From NCBI GenBank assembly GCA_014763545.1, contig JACXVD010000027.1, positions 1 through 64,000 of the forward strand: a DNA stretch of 64,000 bases, in the 5' to 3' direction. Positions 9,452-19,384 of this stretch are shown in pieces. Within the stretch, counting starts at the first letter, position 1. Every line of letters starts with the position of its first letter. A program made the position numbers and the translations under genes. The notes under the pieces are model-generated. The model was not told the origin of the DNA, ran no database searches, and was given only the letters and a program-made list of their open reading frames with translations. Origin of the DNA: Sphingomonadales bacterium (lineage in GTDB: Bacteria > Pseudomonadota > Alphaproteobacteria > Sphingomonadales > Sphingomonadaceae).

Positions 9452-9814
9452 TTACACCATGAAGCTTTCGCCGCAGCCGCAGCTGCCCTTGGCGTTGGGG
9501 TTTTCGAACACGAACCCTGCGGTGAAATCGTCTTCGACCCAGTCCATCGTGCTGCCCACCAGGTAGAGCACGCTGGCGCCGTCGATGTAGAAAATGCCGC
9601 CCGGCGTTGCGATCTTCTCGTCGAAGCTGGCTTCCTCGGTCACGTAATCGACCGAATAGGCGAGGCCCGAACAGCCGCGACGGGGGGTCGAAAGCTTCAC
9701 CCCGATCGCATCTGCCGGGGCCTGCGCCATCAGCGCGGCGATCCGCGCTTCGGCAGCCGGGGTCAGGATCACGGCGGCGGGCCGCTGGCGGGTGGTGGTG
9801 GTCGTGTCGCTCAT
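9452..9814 (-). CDS. sufA: SUF A-type Fe-S carrier (HesB/IscA family)
   Basis: The 120-residue A-type carrier accepts Fe-S clusters from the SufBCD scaffold and passes them to apoproteins. The three conserved ligand cysteines are present in RRGCSGLAYSV and the C-terminal SCGCGESF. A threonine-rich N-terminal tail precedes the fold. The ATG shares one base with the TGA of sufT (TGATG). A longer reading upstream in the same frame lies inside sufT and is not real. It is the last gene of the SUF operon. A second A-type gene (erpA-like) lies at 40830. Confidence 0.9.
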   Translation of the reverse strand: MSDTTTTTRQRPAAVILTPAAEARIAALMAQAPADAIGVKLSTPRRGCSGLAYSVDYVTEEASFDEKIATPGGIFYIDGASVLYLVGSTMDWVEDDFTAGFVFENPNAKGSCGCGESFMV

Positions 9815-10313
9815 CACAGCATTCCCAGTTCGAGGCGGGCCTCGTCGCTCATCTTGGCGGGATCCCATGGCGGATCCCACACCAGCACCACGCTGGCATC
9901 GCGCACACCGGGCACCGCGCCGACGCGCAATTCGACTTCTCCCGGCATCGATTCGGCGACCGGGCAATGCGGCGTGGTCAGCGTCATCATCACGCTGACA
10001 TCGCCCTCGCCGCCCACATCGACATCGTAGATCAGGCCGAGATCGTAGATATTCACCGGGATTTCCGGATCGTAGATCTCTTTCAGCGCCGCAACGACAT
10101 CCTCGTAGAGTTCCCCGCCCGGCTGGCCGGGCGCGAGGCCGGCGGGCTTCTGCTGCAGGAAACCTTCGAGATAGTCGCGCTTGCGCTCGAGCTTGGCCGC
10201 GGGGGTTTCGTCGTCCACCGCATCTTCCACGCGGGCGCGCGGCGGCTTGGCCACCGCCGTTTCCGGCAGCGGGCTCGCGGCAAAATCGCGTTCGTTGTTC
10301 GTCGACTCGTCCA

Positions 10314-10314
<1 letters not shown>
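9814..10314 (-). CDS. sufT: SUF assembly protein SufT (DUF59/MIP18)
   Basis: The 166-residue product carries a DUF59/MIP18 domain in its C-terminal 110 residues, with YEDVVAALKEIYDPEIPVNIYDLGL, VSVMMTLTTPHCPVAESMPGE and the conserved VWDPPWDPAKMSDEAR. An N-terminal extension of about 60 charged residues precedes it. SufT proteins assist Fe-S cluster maturation. It sits between sufS and sufA. Its first ATG base is the last base of the sufS gene, and its stop overlaps sufA by one base, so all three are translated in a coupled chain. Confidence 0.9.
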
Positions 10315-11524
<1,210 letters not shown>

Positions 11525-11528
<4 letters not shown>

Positions 11529-12298
11529 AGCGCCGCTTCCTCAAGATGCGCCAAGGCCCCTTCGAGCAGCGATTCGCGCAGGGCTTCATCCCCAACGGCG
11601 GCGAAGGCATCGGCGATGAAGGCACGCACCAGCAGCCTGCGCGCAGCCTGCGGCGGCAATCCGCGGGCGGCCATATAGAATGCGGTGGTTTCGTCGAGCG
11701 CGCCAATCGCCGCGCCATGGGCGCATTTCACGTCATCGGCGAAGATTTCCAGCTCGGGCTTGGTGTTGGCCGAAGCGCCCTTCTCGAGCAGGATCGCGCG
11801 GAAGTTCTGCGCTGCGTCGGTCTTCTGGGCATCGCGGACGACTTCGATCCGGCCCAGGAAATTGCCCGTCGACTGGCCCCATTGCACCGCGCGGACGACC
11901 TGGTTGCTGGTCGCGCCCGGCTCTGCATGGATCACGCGGGTGACGAATTCCTGCCGCTTGCTGTCGCCGCCCAGCGTGACGCCGCCAAATTCGAAATGCG
12001 CACCTTCTTCCAGTGTCACTTCGAGCTCGATCCGCAGATACGGCCCGCCGACGATCGTGGCGAAATATTCGAACCGCCCGCCCTTGCCGACATGGACCCG
12101 CTGGCGAACCGTCGCTCCGGGCGCGCTGGCACCGTCGCCGAGCCGGATATTGTCGCAAATCGTTTCGCCCGGCGCGACGGCAATCTCGCCCCATTCGGCG
12201 AGGTAAGCCATCGGCGCTTCGGCGAGGAACTGCGGATCGGCATAGCGCCAATCCTCGTCCCGCGTCGTCGGTCGGCGAAGGGTCGCGGCTTCGCTCAC
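11525..12298 (-). CDS. sufD: SUF scaffold component SufD
   Basis: The 257-residue SufD is a beta-helix protein of the SufBCD scaffold. Recognisable parts are RPTTRDEDWRYADPQFL near the N-terminus, the repeated beta-strand core, and the C-terminal DDVKCAHGAAIGALDETTAFYMAARGLPPQAARRLLVRAFIADAF, where the conserved His of the DVKCAHG motif lies. It is shorter than the enterobacterial protein, but this length is common in this order as I recall. It overlaps both sufC and sufS by four bases. Confidence 0.92.
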
Positions 12299-13062
12299 GC
12301 CGCCACCCCTTCTCCAAGCATCTCATAGCCTTCGCGTTCGAGTTCGAGCGCGAGGTCCGGCCCGCCCGACTTCACGATCCGCCCCTTGGCAAGGATATGG
12401 ACATGGCCCGGCTGCACGTAATCGAGCAGGCGCTGGTAATGGGTGATCAGCAGCACGCCCTTTTGCGGATCGCGCATGATCGCGTTGATCCCCTCGCCCA
12501 CGATCCGCAGCGCATCGATATCCAGCCCGCTGTCGGTTTCGTCGAGCACGGCGAATTTCGGGTCGAGAATTCCCATCTGGACCATCTCGTTGCGCTTCTT
12601 CTCTCCGCCGGAGAAACCGACGTTCACCGGACGTTTGAGCATGTCCATGTCGAGCTTGAGCAGCCCGGCCTTTTCCTTCGCCAGCTTGAGGAATTCGCCG
12701 CCCGACAGCGGTTCTTCGCCGCGCTGCTGGCGCTGCGAATTGAGCGCTTCGCGCAGGAACTGGACGTTGGAGACACCCGGGATTTCGACCGGATACTGGA
12801 AGCCCAAGAAAAAGCCCGCGGCAGCGCGTTCGTGCGGCTCCATGGCCAGCAGGTCCTGCCCACAGAAGGTCACCGAGCCTGCGGTCACTTCATAGCCCGG
12901 GCGACCGCCGAGCACATAGGCGAGCGTCGATTTGCCCGCGCCGTTCGGCCCCATGATCGCATGGACCTCGCCCGCGCCGACGCTCAGCGTCAGCCCGTTG
13001 AGGATTTGCTTGGGCCCGTCGGCAGAGGCGACCTGGGCGTGGAGATTGGTGATTTCGAGCAT
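12295..13062 (-). CDS. sufC: SUF ATPase SufC
   Basis: The 255-residue ABC-type ATPase drives conformational change of the SufB/SufD scaffold. Walker A is GPNGAGKS at residues 38-45, the signature is FSGGEKKRNE, and Walker B is AVLDETDSGLDIDAL, followed by the switch His in LLITHYQRLLDYV. No membrane segments are present, as expected. It starts three bases after the end of the 119-residue hypothetical gene and overlaps sufD by four bases. Confidence 0.96.
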   Translation of the reverse strand: MLEITNLHAQVASADGPKQILNGLTLSVGAGEVHAIMGPNGAGKSTLAYVLGGRPGYEVTAGSVTFCGQDLLAMEPHERAAAGFFLGFQYPVEIPGVSNVQFLREALNSQRQQRGEEPLSGGEFLKLAKEKAGLLKLDMDMLKRPVNVGFSGGEKKRNEMVQMGILDPKFAVLDETDSGLDIDALRIVGEGINAIMRDPQKGVLLITHYQRLLDYVQPGHVHILAKGRIVKSGGPDLALELEREGYEMLGEGVAA

Positions 13063-13065
13063 GGG

Positions 13066-13425
13066 TCAGTTCGTACGTCCGGTGAAATTGGCGATGGCCT
13101 GCGCGATCTCGTCGTTCAGGTGGAGAATGGCTTGTTTTTCGGCTTGCTCGGCGGCTTCGCCGGTCAGGCCTGCGGTCGCGGCGGCCACGCGGATGTCCTG
13201 CACCCGGCGGATTTGCGCGCCGCAGAAGGCGCGGATCGAGATGATCGCTTCGTGCAGTCCGCCCTCCGGCGCGCTTCCCGCTCCGGCCAGCAGGCACCCG
13301 CGCAGGCGCGATTCGGCCAGTTTGTCATCGAAATCGTCCTGCGCGGCGAGCGGAGCCGTTGTTGCCGCAAGGAGCGCGGGCGCCAGCACCGGCGCGAGAG
13401 TTGCCAGGGTGAGTTTACGGATCAT
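13066..13425 (-). CDS. Small secreted protein in the SUF operon
   Basis: The 119-residue protein starts [29 protein letters not shown], a cleavable signal peptide with a likely cut after LAA or AQ. The mature part is largely helical with two cysteines (RGCLLAG, IRAFCGAQIRRVQ). It is a periplasmic protein of unknown function, overlapping the DUF559 gene by four bases and sitting three bases before sufC. A secreted product inside the Fe-S assembly operon is unexpected; a role in SUF function is unproven. Confidence 0.7.
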   Translation of the reverse strand: MIRKLTLATLAPVLAPALLAATTAPLAAQDDFDDKLAESRLRGCLLAGAGSAPEGGLHEAIISIRAFCGAQIRRVQDIRVAAATAGLTGEAAEQAEKQAILHLNDEIAQAIANFTGRTN

Positions 13426-13931
13426 CGTGTCCCGTCCTTGCCGCGCGGCTTGCTATTGCGGTGGTGTTCGCGGCGCGCATCCTGCTTGTGCGCGATGCGC
13501 ATGCGCATCCCGGCAGTGATCCGCTGGAGCACGGCGTCGATATTTTCGAGAATGTCCGACGCCTTGATCCGCATCACGCGGATGCCGACCGATTCGAGGC
13601 TCTTGTCGCGCCGCCGGGCGAGCGCATCGTTCTGCCCTTCCTCGTCGATGGCGATCGCCATGCCGAGATTGTGGCAGTTGAAATCGACGATCGCGCTGCC
13701 GACCACCGCGTGGCGGGTAAATTTGTAACGCCCGAGATCGGCCTTGGCGAACCGCTCAGCCAGCGCCTTGTGCGCCGGCGAGGAATCGCGCCGCATCTCG
13801 CGCGCCTGCTCGTGCAGCACATCGAGCCGCTTGTCCGAGATTTCCCACCCGCGACCCTTCTTCTTGAGCGCGGGGGCGGCGTCGGGGGCCTCATCGGGCG
13901 AGCGGAGCTGGAGGGTTTTGCGGGTGGTCAT
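13422..13931 (-). CDS. DUF559 (endonuclease-fold) domain protein
   Basis: The 169-residue product contains a DUF559 domain (restriction-endonuclease-like fold, VSR-related). [22 protein letters not shown] is followed by [37 protein letters not shown] and [19 protein letters not shown]. The acidic residues in IVDF and AIDEEG would form the metal site. A basic tail of about 35 residues ends the protein. Such genes are common in alphaproteobacteria, but their substrate is unknown. It overlaps pemK by four bases upstream and the secreted-protein gene by four bases downstream. Confidence 0.82.
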   Translation of the reverse strand: MTTRKTLQLRSPDEAPDAAPALKKKGRGWEISDKRLDVLHEQAREMRRDSSPAHKALAERFAKADLGRYKFTRHAVVGSAIVDFNCHNLGMAIAIDEEGQNDALARRRDKSLESVGIRVMRIKASDILENIDAVLQRITAGMRMRIAHKQDARREHHRNSKPRGKDGTR

Positions 13932-14301
13932 TTCAATCCAACGCTGACTGCCAATGCCCGATCAACCCGCTTTAAAGCAGCAGAGCTAATGGTGCCCAAA
14001 TGCGCTTTCACTCGAGCGTCGCCATCGATGGTTCTAACGTGGCCGCACTCTACTACCGAGTCCTTCGACCCGTTGAAGCCCAACTCATCGGCTTTGACAG
14101 CTACCTGAACCGGCAAAAGCTTATTCTGTTTCGAATCTGTCAAGGGCACCACAATTGTCATCGGTGAGTGCTGATTGCCTTTATCATTCTGCACAACGAG
14201 GCACGGGCGCGTTCCGGAGTATTGATCATTCGCCTTTTCTACACCCGTCGATCCAGAGAGGTCGACCTGCACGATATCACCGCGCTTGACCGGGATTTTC
14301 A

Positions 14302-14302
<1 letters not shown>
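13928..14302 (-). CDS. PemK/MazF-family toxin-like protein inside SUF operon
   Basis: The 124-residue product has the PemK/MazF endoribonuclease signatures: [12 protein letters not shown] at the start, [31 protein letters not shown] and [16 protein letters not shown]. Family members cut mRNA and are normally paired with an antitoxin. None is seen here: the gene before it is sufB and the one after is DUF559. The ATG shares one base with the original sufB stop (TGATG). A hand count gives 196 G/C in 375 bases (52%), well below its neighbours, which suggests recent transfer. Because sufB is damaged, its reading frame now runs open into this gene; the natural start is inferred from the family N-terminus. 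Confidence 0.85.
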
Positions 14303-15621
<1,319 letters not shown>

Positions 15622-15625
<4 letters not shown>

Positions 15626-16035
15626 GCCATTTCCATCTGCGCGAGCCGCGACAGGGGCACCCCTGCCAGCGCGCCGCGCAATGCCTCATTCACCACGCCC
15701 CAGTGCGGGCGCACCGAACAGGCGCCCTCGATCGCGCAATCGTGGCTGCCATTCTCCACGCAGCTGGTAAGTGCAATCGGCCCTTCCACCGCTTCCACGA
15801 TGTCGGCCAGGCTGATCGCCGCCGCCGGACGCGCCAGTTGCAGCCCGCCATGCGCGCCGCGCACCGAGCGCAGCAGGCCCGCCGCGACCAGCCGGCTGAC
15901 CAGCTTCTGCACGGTGGGCGCCGGAAGCCCGGTTTCCTGCGCCAGTTCCGCCGCCGAAACGCGCGCGCCGCCGCAATGGCGCGCAGCAGCGCTCATCGTG
16001 ACGACGGCATAATCGGCCAGGTTGGACAGTCGCAT
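15622..16035 (-). CDS. Rrf2-family SUF regulator (IscR/SufR-like)
   Basis: The 137-residue winged-helix regulator starts [14 protein letters not shown], typical of Rrf2 proteins found at the head of alphaproteobacterial SUF operons. Its recognition helix region is [22 protein letters not shown], with the wing [12 protein letters not shown]. Three cysteines follow ([19 protein letters not shown]), suited to hold an Fe-S cluster as in IscR. A GTG nine bases further upstream is an alternative start. It is the first gene of the operon, four bases overlapping sufB, with a palindromic site 17-41 bases upstream, so autoregulation is likely. Confidence 0.92.
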
Positions 16036-16051
16036 TGCGGGCACTTCGCCT

Positions 16052-16076
16052 AATTCGGACCAATTTGTTCCGAATT
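16052..16076 (-). promoter_or_regulatory. Palindromic operator before the SUF operon
   Basis: A perfect 8-bp inverted repeat, AATTCGGA (16052-16059) and TCCGAATT (16069-16076), is separated by nine bases. It begins 17 bases upstream of the rrf2 ATG. The length and symmetry suit an Rrf2/IscR-type dimer and the position suits repression of the whole operon. The protein-site pairing is inference. Confidence 0.7.
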
Positions 16077-16182
16077 CACCTATGCATCAGCTCTCGCTAA
16101 TTCAAACGAAATCCCATTGTTGCGAGTCGTTTGCAGTTTGGCGTGAATATTACCGGCGCGAAGAGCGCATGGCAGCGGCCAG

Positions 16183-16218
16183 AAAAAAAGGGCGGCACCC
16201 GGGTTTCGGGTACCGCCC
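16183..16218 (-). terminator. Rho-independent terminator of the candidate sRNA
   Basis: Stem of 12 bp with one mismatch (16190-16201 with 16207-16218, five-base loop), followed on the minus strand by seven consecutive T residues (16189-16183). The T tract is on one side only, so it terminates minus-strand transcription. Confidence 0.75.
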
Positions 16219-16294
16219 TCAGAAGTTGAGGAACTCGTTGCATTGCTGCCTCGAGCCCTTCGGGTCGCAAACCCGCGATAGGCCCAAGCGTGAA
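16183..16294 (-). ncRNA. Candidate small RNA of about 110 nt
   Basis: No convincing protein is encoded here, yet the minus strand shows a complete small-transcript layout. There is a -10-like TACAAT at 16306-16301, a perfect small hairpin (CCTCA/TGAGG, 16231-16217), and then a strong terminator stem with a seven-T run ending at 16183. There is no minus-strand gene upstream that this terminator could serve. It does not look like tRNA, 6S or SRP RNA to me. An 84-codon frame across the region ignores these signals and looks non-coding. Confidence 0.5.
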
Positions 16295-16300
16295 AAACGA

Positions 16301-16329
16301 ATTGTATGGAATCGACACCGCAATTCGAA
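16301..16329 (-). promoter_or_regulatory. Possible promoter of the candidate small RNA
   Basis: On the minus strand, TTCGAA (16329-16324) and TACAAT (16306-16301) are separated by 17 bases. The -10 fits the sigma-70 consensus in five of six positions; the -35 is weak. Transcription would start near 16294. Confidence 0.4.
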
Positions 16330-16332
16330 TTT

Positions 16333-16370
16333 TCATGACGAATTCTGTCATGAATGGCCCAAATCATGAC
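16333..16370. promoter_or_regulatory. Triple TCATGAC operator-like cluster
   Basis: Three copies of TCATGAC or its complement GTCATGA occur at 16333-16339, 16347-16353 and 16364-16370. The last two form a perfect 7-bp inverted repeat with a ten-base spacer. The cluster abuts the putative sRNA promoter and lies about 95 bases before pyrD, so it could serve either direction. The binding protein is unknown. Confidence 0.5.
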
Positions 16371-16463
16371 ATTTTCGCCTATTTTCGGCCAATCCGGGCC
16401 GTTCGCACCCCCGGCTGCACAAGACGATTCTCGACAGGGTGGAGAGCCGTTGCCATAGGCGGG

Positions 16464-17492
16464 ATGATGCTTTTTTCCCTGTTCCGCCCCGCGATTTTCG
16501 CCTTCGCGCCCGAGGACGCGCACCGAATCAGCCTGGCGGCGATGCGCCTGATGCCGACCGGTCAGCCACCCGAAGCCGGCCCGCTGGCGGTGGAGGTTGC
16601 GGGCATCGCCTTCCCCAACCCGCTGGGAATGGCCGCCGGATACGACAAGGATGCCGAGGTTCCCGACGCGCTGCTCGGCCTCGGTTTCGGCTTTGCGGAG
16701 GTCGGGTCGATCACGCCGCTGCCGCAAGCGGGCAACCCCAAACCGCGCCTGTTCCGGCTGGCCGAGGACCGCGCGGTGATCAACCGCATGGGGTTCAACA
16801 ACGGCGGGATCGCAGCGGCGCACCGCCGATTGGCCGCCCGGCCGCGGCACGGGGTGGTCGGTGTCAATGTGGGGGCGAACAAGGAATCGGTCGACCGCGT
16901 GGCGGATTACCTCAAGGGCATTACCGCCTTCTCCAGCGTCGCCGACTATATCACGGTCAACATCAGTTCGCCCAACACGCCGGGTCTGCGCAATTTGCAG
17001 GCCAAGGGCGAATTGGAGCTGCTGCTTGAAGCGATCGCGGCGCAGCGCAGTGCGGGTGACCCGCCGATATTCCTCAAGGTCGCACCCGATCTCGAGGATG
17101 GCGACCACGAGCGGATCGTGCGCGCGGCGCTCGACAATGGCATTGCGGCGCTGATCGTCTCCAATACCACCATCAGCCGCCCGCCGCTCAAATCGCGCGA
17201 TGCGGGCGAGGCGGGCGGGCTGTCGGGCGCGCCGCTCAAGCCGCTGGCGCTGGCGCAATTGCGCCGCTTCCGTGCGATTGCAGGCGACAGCTTGCCGTTG
17301 GTCGGGGTCGGCGGGATTGCGACCGCGCAAGACGCCTGGGAACGCATCCGCGCCGGTGCGAGCCTGGTGCAGCTCTACAGCGCCATGGTCTATGAAGGGC
17401 CGGGGATCGCGAAGCGGATCATATGCGGGCTCGAAAAGCTGATGCAGCGCGACGGCTTCGCCTCCATTGCCGAAGCGGTCGGGACGGAGTAG
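16464..17492 (+). CDS. pyrD: Dihydroorotate dehydrogenase (quinone), class 2
   Basis: PyrD oxidises dihydroorotate to orotate at the inner membrane, passing electrons to quinone in pyrimidine synthesis. The roughly 342-residue product starts MMLFSLFRPAIFAFAPEDAHRISLAAM, the amphipathic N-terminal helices of class 2 enzymes. It has NPLGMAAGYDKD, FAEVGSITPLPQ, NRMGFNNGG, VNISSPNTPGLR (catalytic Ser region), VSNTTI and VGVGGI. ATG at 16464 or 16467 can start it; frames from 16290 are too early. The ggt gene follows after nine bases, suggesting joint transcription. Confidence 0.95.
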   Translation: MMLFSLFRPAIFAFAPEDAHRISLAAMRLMPTGQPPEAGPLAVEVAGIAFPNPLGMAAGYDKDAEVPDALLGLGFGFAEVGSITPLPQAGNPKPRLFRLAEDRAVINRMGFNNGGIAAAHRRLAARPRHGVVGVNVGANKESVDRVADYLKGITAFSSVADYITVNISSPNTPGLRNLQAKGELELLLEAIAAQRSAGDPPIFLKVAPDLEDGDHERIVRAALDNGIAALIVSNTTISRPPLKSRDAGEAGGLSGAPLKPLALAQLRRFRAIAGDSLPLVGVGGIATAQDAWERIRAGASLVQLYSAMVYEGPGIAKRIICGLEKLMQRDGFASIAEAVGTE

Positions 17493-17501
17493 CGCTGGGA
17501 A

Positions 17502-19304
17502 ATGCTCAAGCACCTGGTCGCACCGCTCGCCCTCGTCCTCTCTCTCGGTGCCTGCGCCACCGACAGCCAGACCGCACTGCGACCGGCGGCAGCGCCGAGT
17601 GAAACGACCCGGTACGAACGCGGTATCGTCAGCGCCGCCGATCCGCGCGCGGCGGAAGCGGGCGCGGCGATGCTGCGCAAGGGCGGATCGGCCACCGACG
17701 CGGCGATCGCGGTCATGCTGGCGCTGACCGTGGTCGAACCGCAAAGCTCCGGCCTCGGTGGCGGCGGGTTCTATCTCCATACCACTCCGGATGGCCGCAT
17801 CGACACGATCGACGGGCGCGAAACCGCGCCGGCCGCTGCGACACCGGGCCGGTTCCTGACCCCCGACGGCAAGCCGATGGAATTCCGCTCGGCAGTCGAG
17901 ACGGGGCTCAGCATCGGGGTGCCCGGCAGCCTGCGCCTGGCCGAACTGGCGATGAAGCGTGACGGCAAATTGCCGTGGGCCGAGGTTTTCCAGCCCGCGA
18001 TCCGGCTGGCCCGCGATGGTTTCGCCATCACGCCGCGGCTGCACGATGCGCTCGGCTATGCGAAAAGCACTGCGGGGCGCACGCCGGAAGGGCTTGCATT
18101 GTTTTACGGGCCGGATGGAAATCCGCTGCCGGTGGGTACGGTCGTGCGCAATCCGGCTTTGGCCGATACGCTGCAGCAGATGGCCGACAAAGGGCCCGAC
18201 TGGCTCTACAGCGGGCAAAATGCTGCGGAGCTGGCAGCCAAAGTCGCTGCCGACACCCCCAGCGATGGCAAGATGACCGCAGCCGACATCGCGGGCTATC
18301 AGGCGAAAGACCGCGCGCCCGTGTGCGGCACCTATCGTGCCTACCGGGTTTGCGGGATGGGCCCGCCTTCCTCCGGCGCGACCACCGTGCTCGCCATCCT
18401 GGGGGAACTCGAACCCTTCGACCTTTCGCGCCTTGGGCCTCAATCGCCGACCTTCTGGCATCTCTTTGCCGAGGCCCAGCGGCTGGCCTACGCCGATCGC
18501 GAGCGGTTCCTGGCGGATCCGGATTTCGTGTCCGTCCCGGTCGATAAGCTGGTCGATCACGCCTATCTCCTGCGGCGCGGGGCGCTGATCGATCCGGGCA
18601 AGACGATGGCGCATGCCATGCCCGGCCTGCCCCTGCCTCCGCCCGATGGAGCGGAGCCCGACGAACACGGCACGTCGCATTTCGTCACCGTCGATCGCTG
18701 GGGCAATGCCGTGTCCTATACATCGACGATCGAAAGCTCGTTCGGATCGGGCAACATGTTCCGCGGCTTCTACCTCAACAACGAGCTGACCGATTTCAGC
18801 TTCGTCCCGCAGGAAGATTGTTCGGCGCGAGTCGGCGGCGGTACCGATGCGCGGATGGGCGACATCGCCGAAGGGAAGCTGGAGATGGCGGTGGGCAGCG
18901 ACTGCCGCCCGGTCGCCAACCGCGTGCAGGGCGGCAAACGCCCGCGCAGTTCGATGTCGCCGACACTGGTCTTTGCACCCGACGGCAAGCTGCTGATGGT
19001 GGTCGGGGCGGCCGGTGGCGCGACCATTCCGGTGCAGACGACCCGCGCGATCATCGGCGTGGTCGATTTCCACCTGCCGGTTGACCAGGCGCTGGCCCTG
19101 CCCATGCTGTTTTCGCCCGGGGATACGATCGCGATCGAGCCGGGCACGTCGCTGGTCGCGATGATTCCCGCCCTCAAGCAGCTCGGACATTCCGATATCG
19201 TGGTGCGGGCCTTGCCGCTCAAGACGAACGCCGCATTGTTGACCAGCGACGGCTGGAGCGGCGCGGGCGATCCGCGCAGCGAAGGTGTTGCGATCACCGA
19301 ATAG
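17502..19304 (+). CDS. ggt: Gamma-glutamyltransferase, lipoprotein form
   Basis: The 600-residue enzyme cleaves gamma-glutamyl bonds of glutathione and related peptides. The N-terminus MLKHLVAPLALVLSLGAC is a lipoprotein signal, with Cys18 as the predicted lipid anchor. Core motifs are GGSATDAAIAVMLALTVVEPQSSGLGGGGF and the autoprocessing nucleophile Thr391 in DEHGTSHFVTVD, then NNELTDFS, RPRSSMSPTLVF and AAGGATIP of the small subunit. The proenzyme splits before Thr391 in this family. It is expected in the periplasm or at the membrane surface. Confidence 0.93.
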   Translation: MLKHLVAPLALVLSLGACATDSQTALRPAAAPSETTRYERGIVSAADPRAAEAGAAMLRKGGSATDAAIAVMLALTVVEPQSSGLGGGGFYLHTTPDGRIDTIDGRETAPAAATPGRFLTPDGKPMEFRSAVETGLSIGVPGSLRLAELAMKRDGKLPWAEVFQPAIRLARDGFAITPRLHDALGYAKSTAGRTPEGLALFYGPDGNPLPVGTVVRNPALADTLQQMADKGPDWLYSGQNAAELAAKVAADTPSDGKMTAADIAGYQAKDRAPVCGTYRAYRVCGMGPPSSGATTVLAILGELEPFDLSRLGPQSPTFWHLFAEAQRLAYADRERFLADPDFVSVPVDKLVDHAYLLRRGALIDPGKTMAHAMPGLPLPPPDGAEPDEHGTSHFVTVDRWGNAVSYTSTIESSFGSGNMFRGFYLNNELTDFSFVPQEDCSARVGGGTDARMGDIAEGKLEMAVGSDCRPVANRVQGGKRPRSSMSPTLVFAPDGKLLMVVGAAGGATIPVQTTRAIIGVVDFHLPVDQALALPMLFSPGDTIAIEPGTSLVAMIPALKQLGHSDIVVRALPLKTNAALLTSDGWSGAGDPRSEGVAITE

Positions 19305-19384
19305 GCCGCTTGCAGCCATCGCGTGAGCCGCCTAATTCGAAGGTCGACGCCGACAACGGCACTGAATTGGGAACAGGATCAGCC

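Noticed and set aside
16097-16351. 84-codon protein across the candidate sRNA
   Set aside because: No ribosome site, no recognisable sequence, and the frame passes through the hairpin terminator.
16080-19319. Very long minus-strand open frame (over 1,000 codons) opposite pyrD and ggt
   Set aside because: It is the antisense shadow of pyrD and gamma-glutamyltransferase: Arg/His/Gln-rich, no domain, and produced by GC-rich codon bias.
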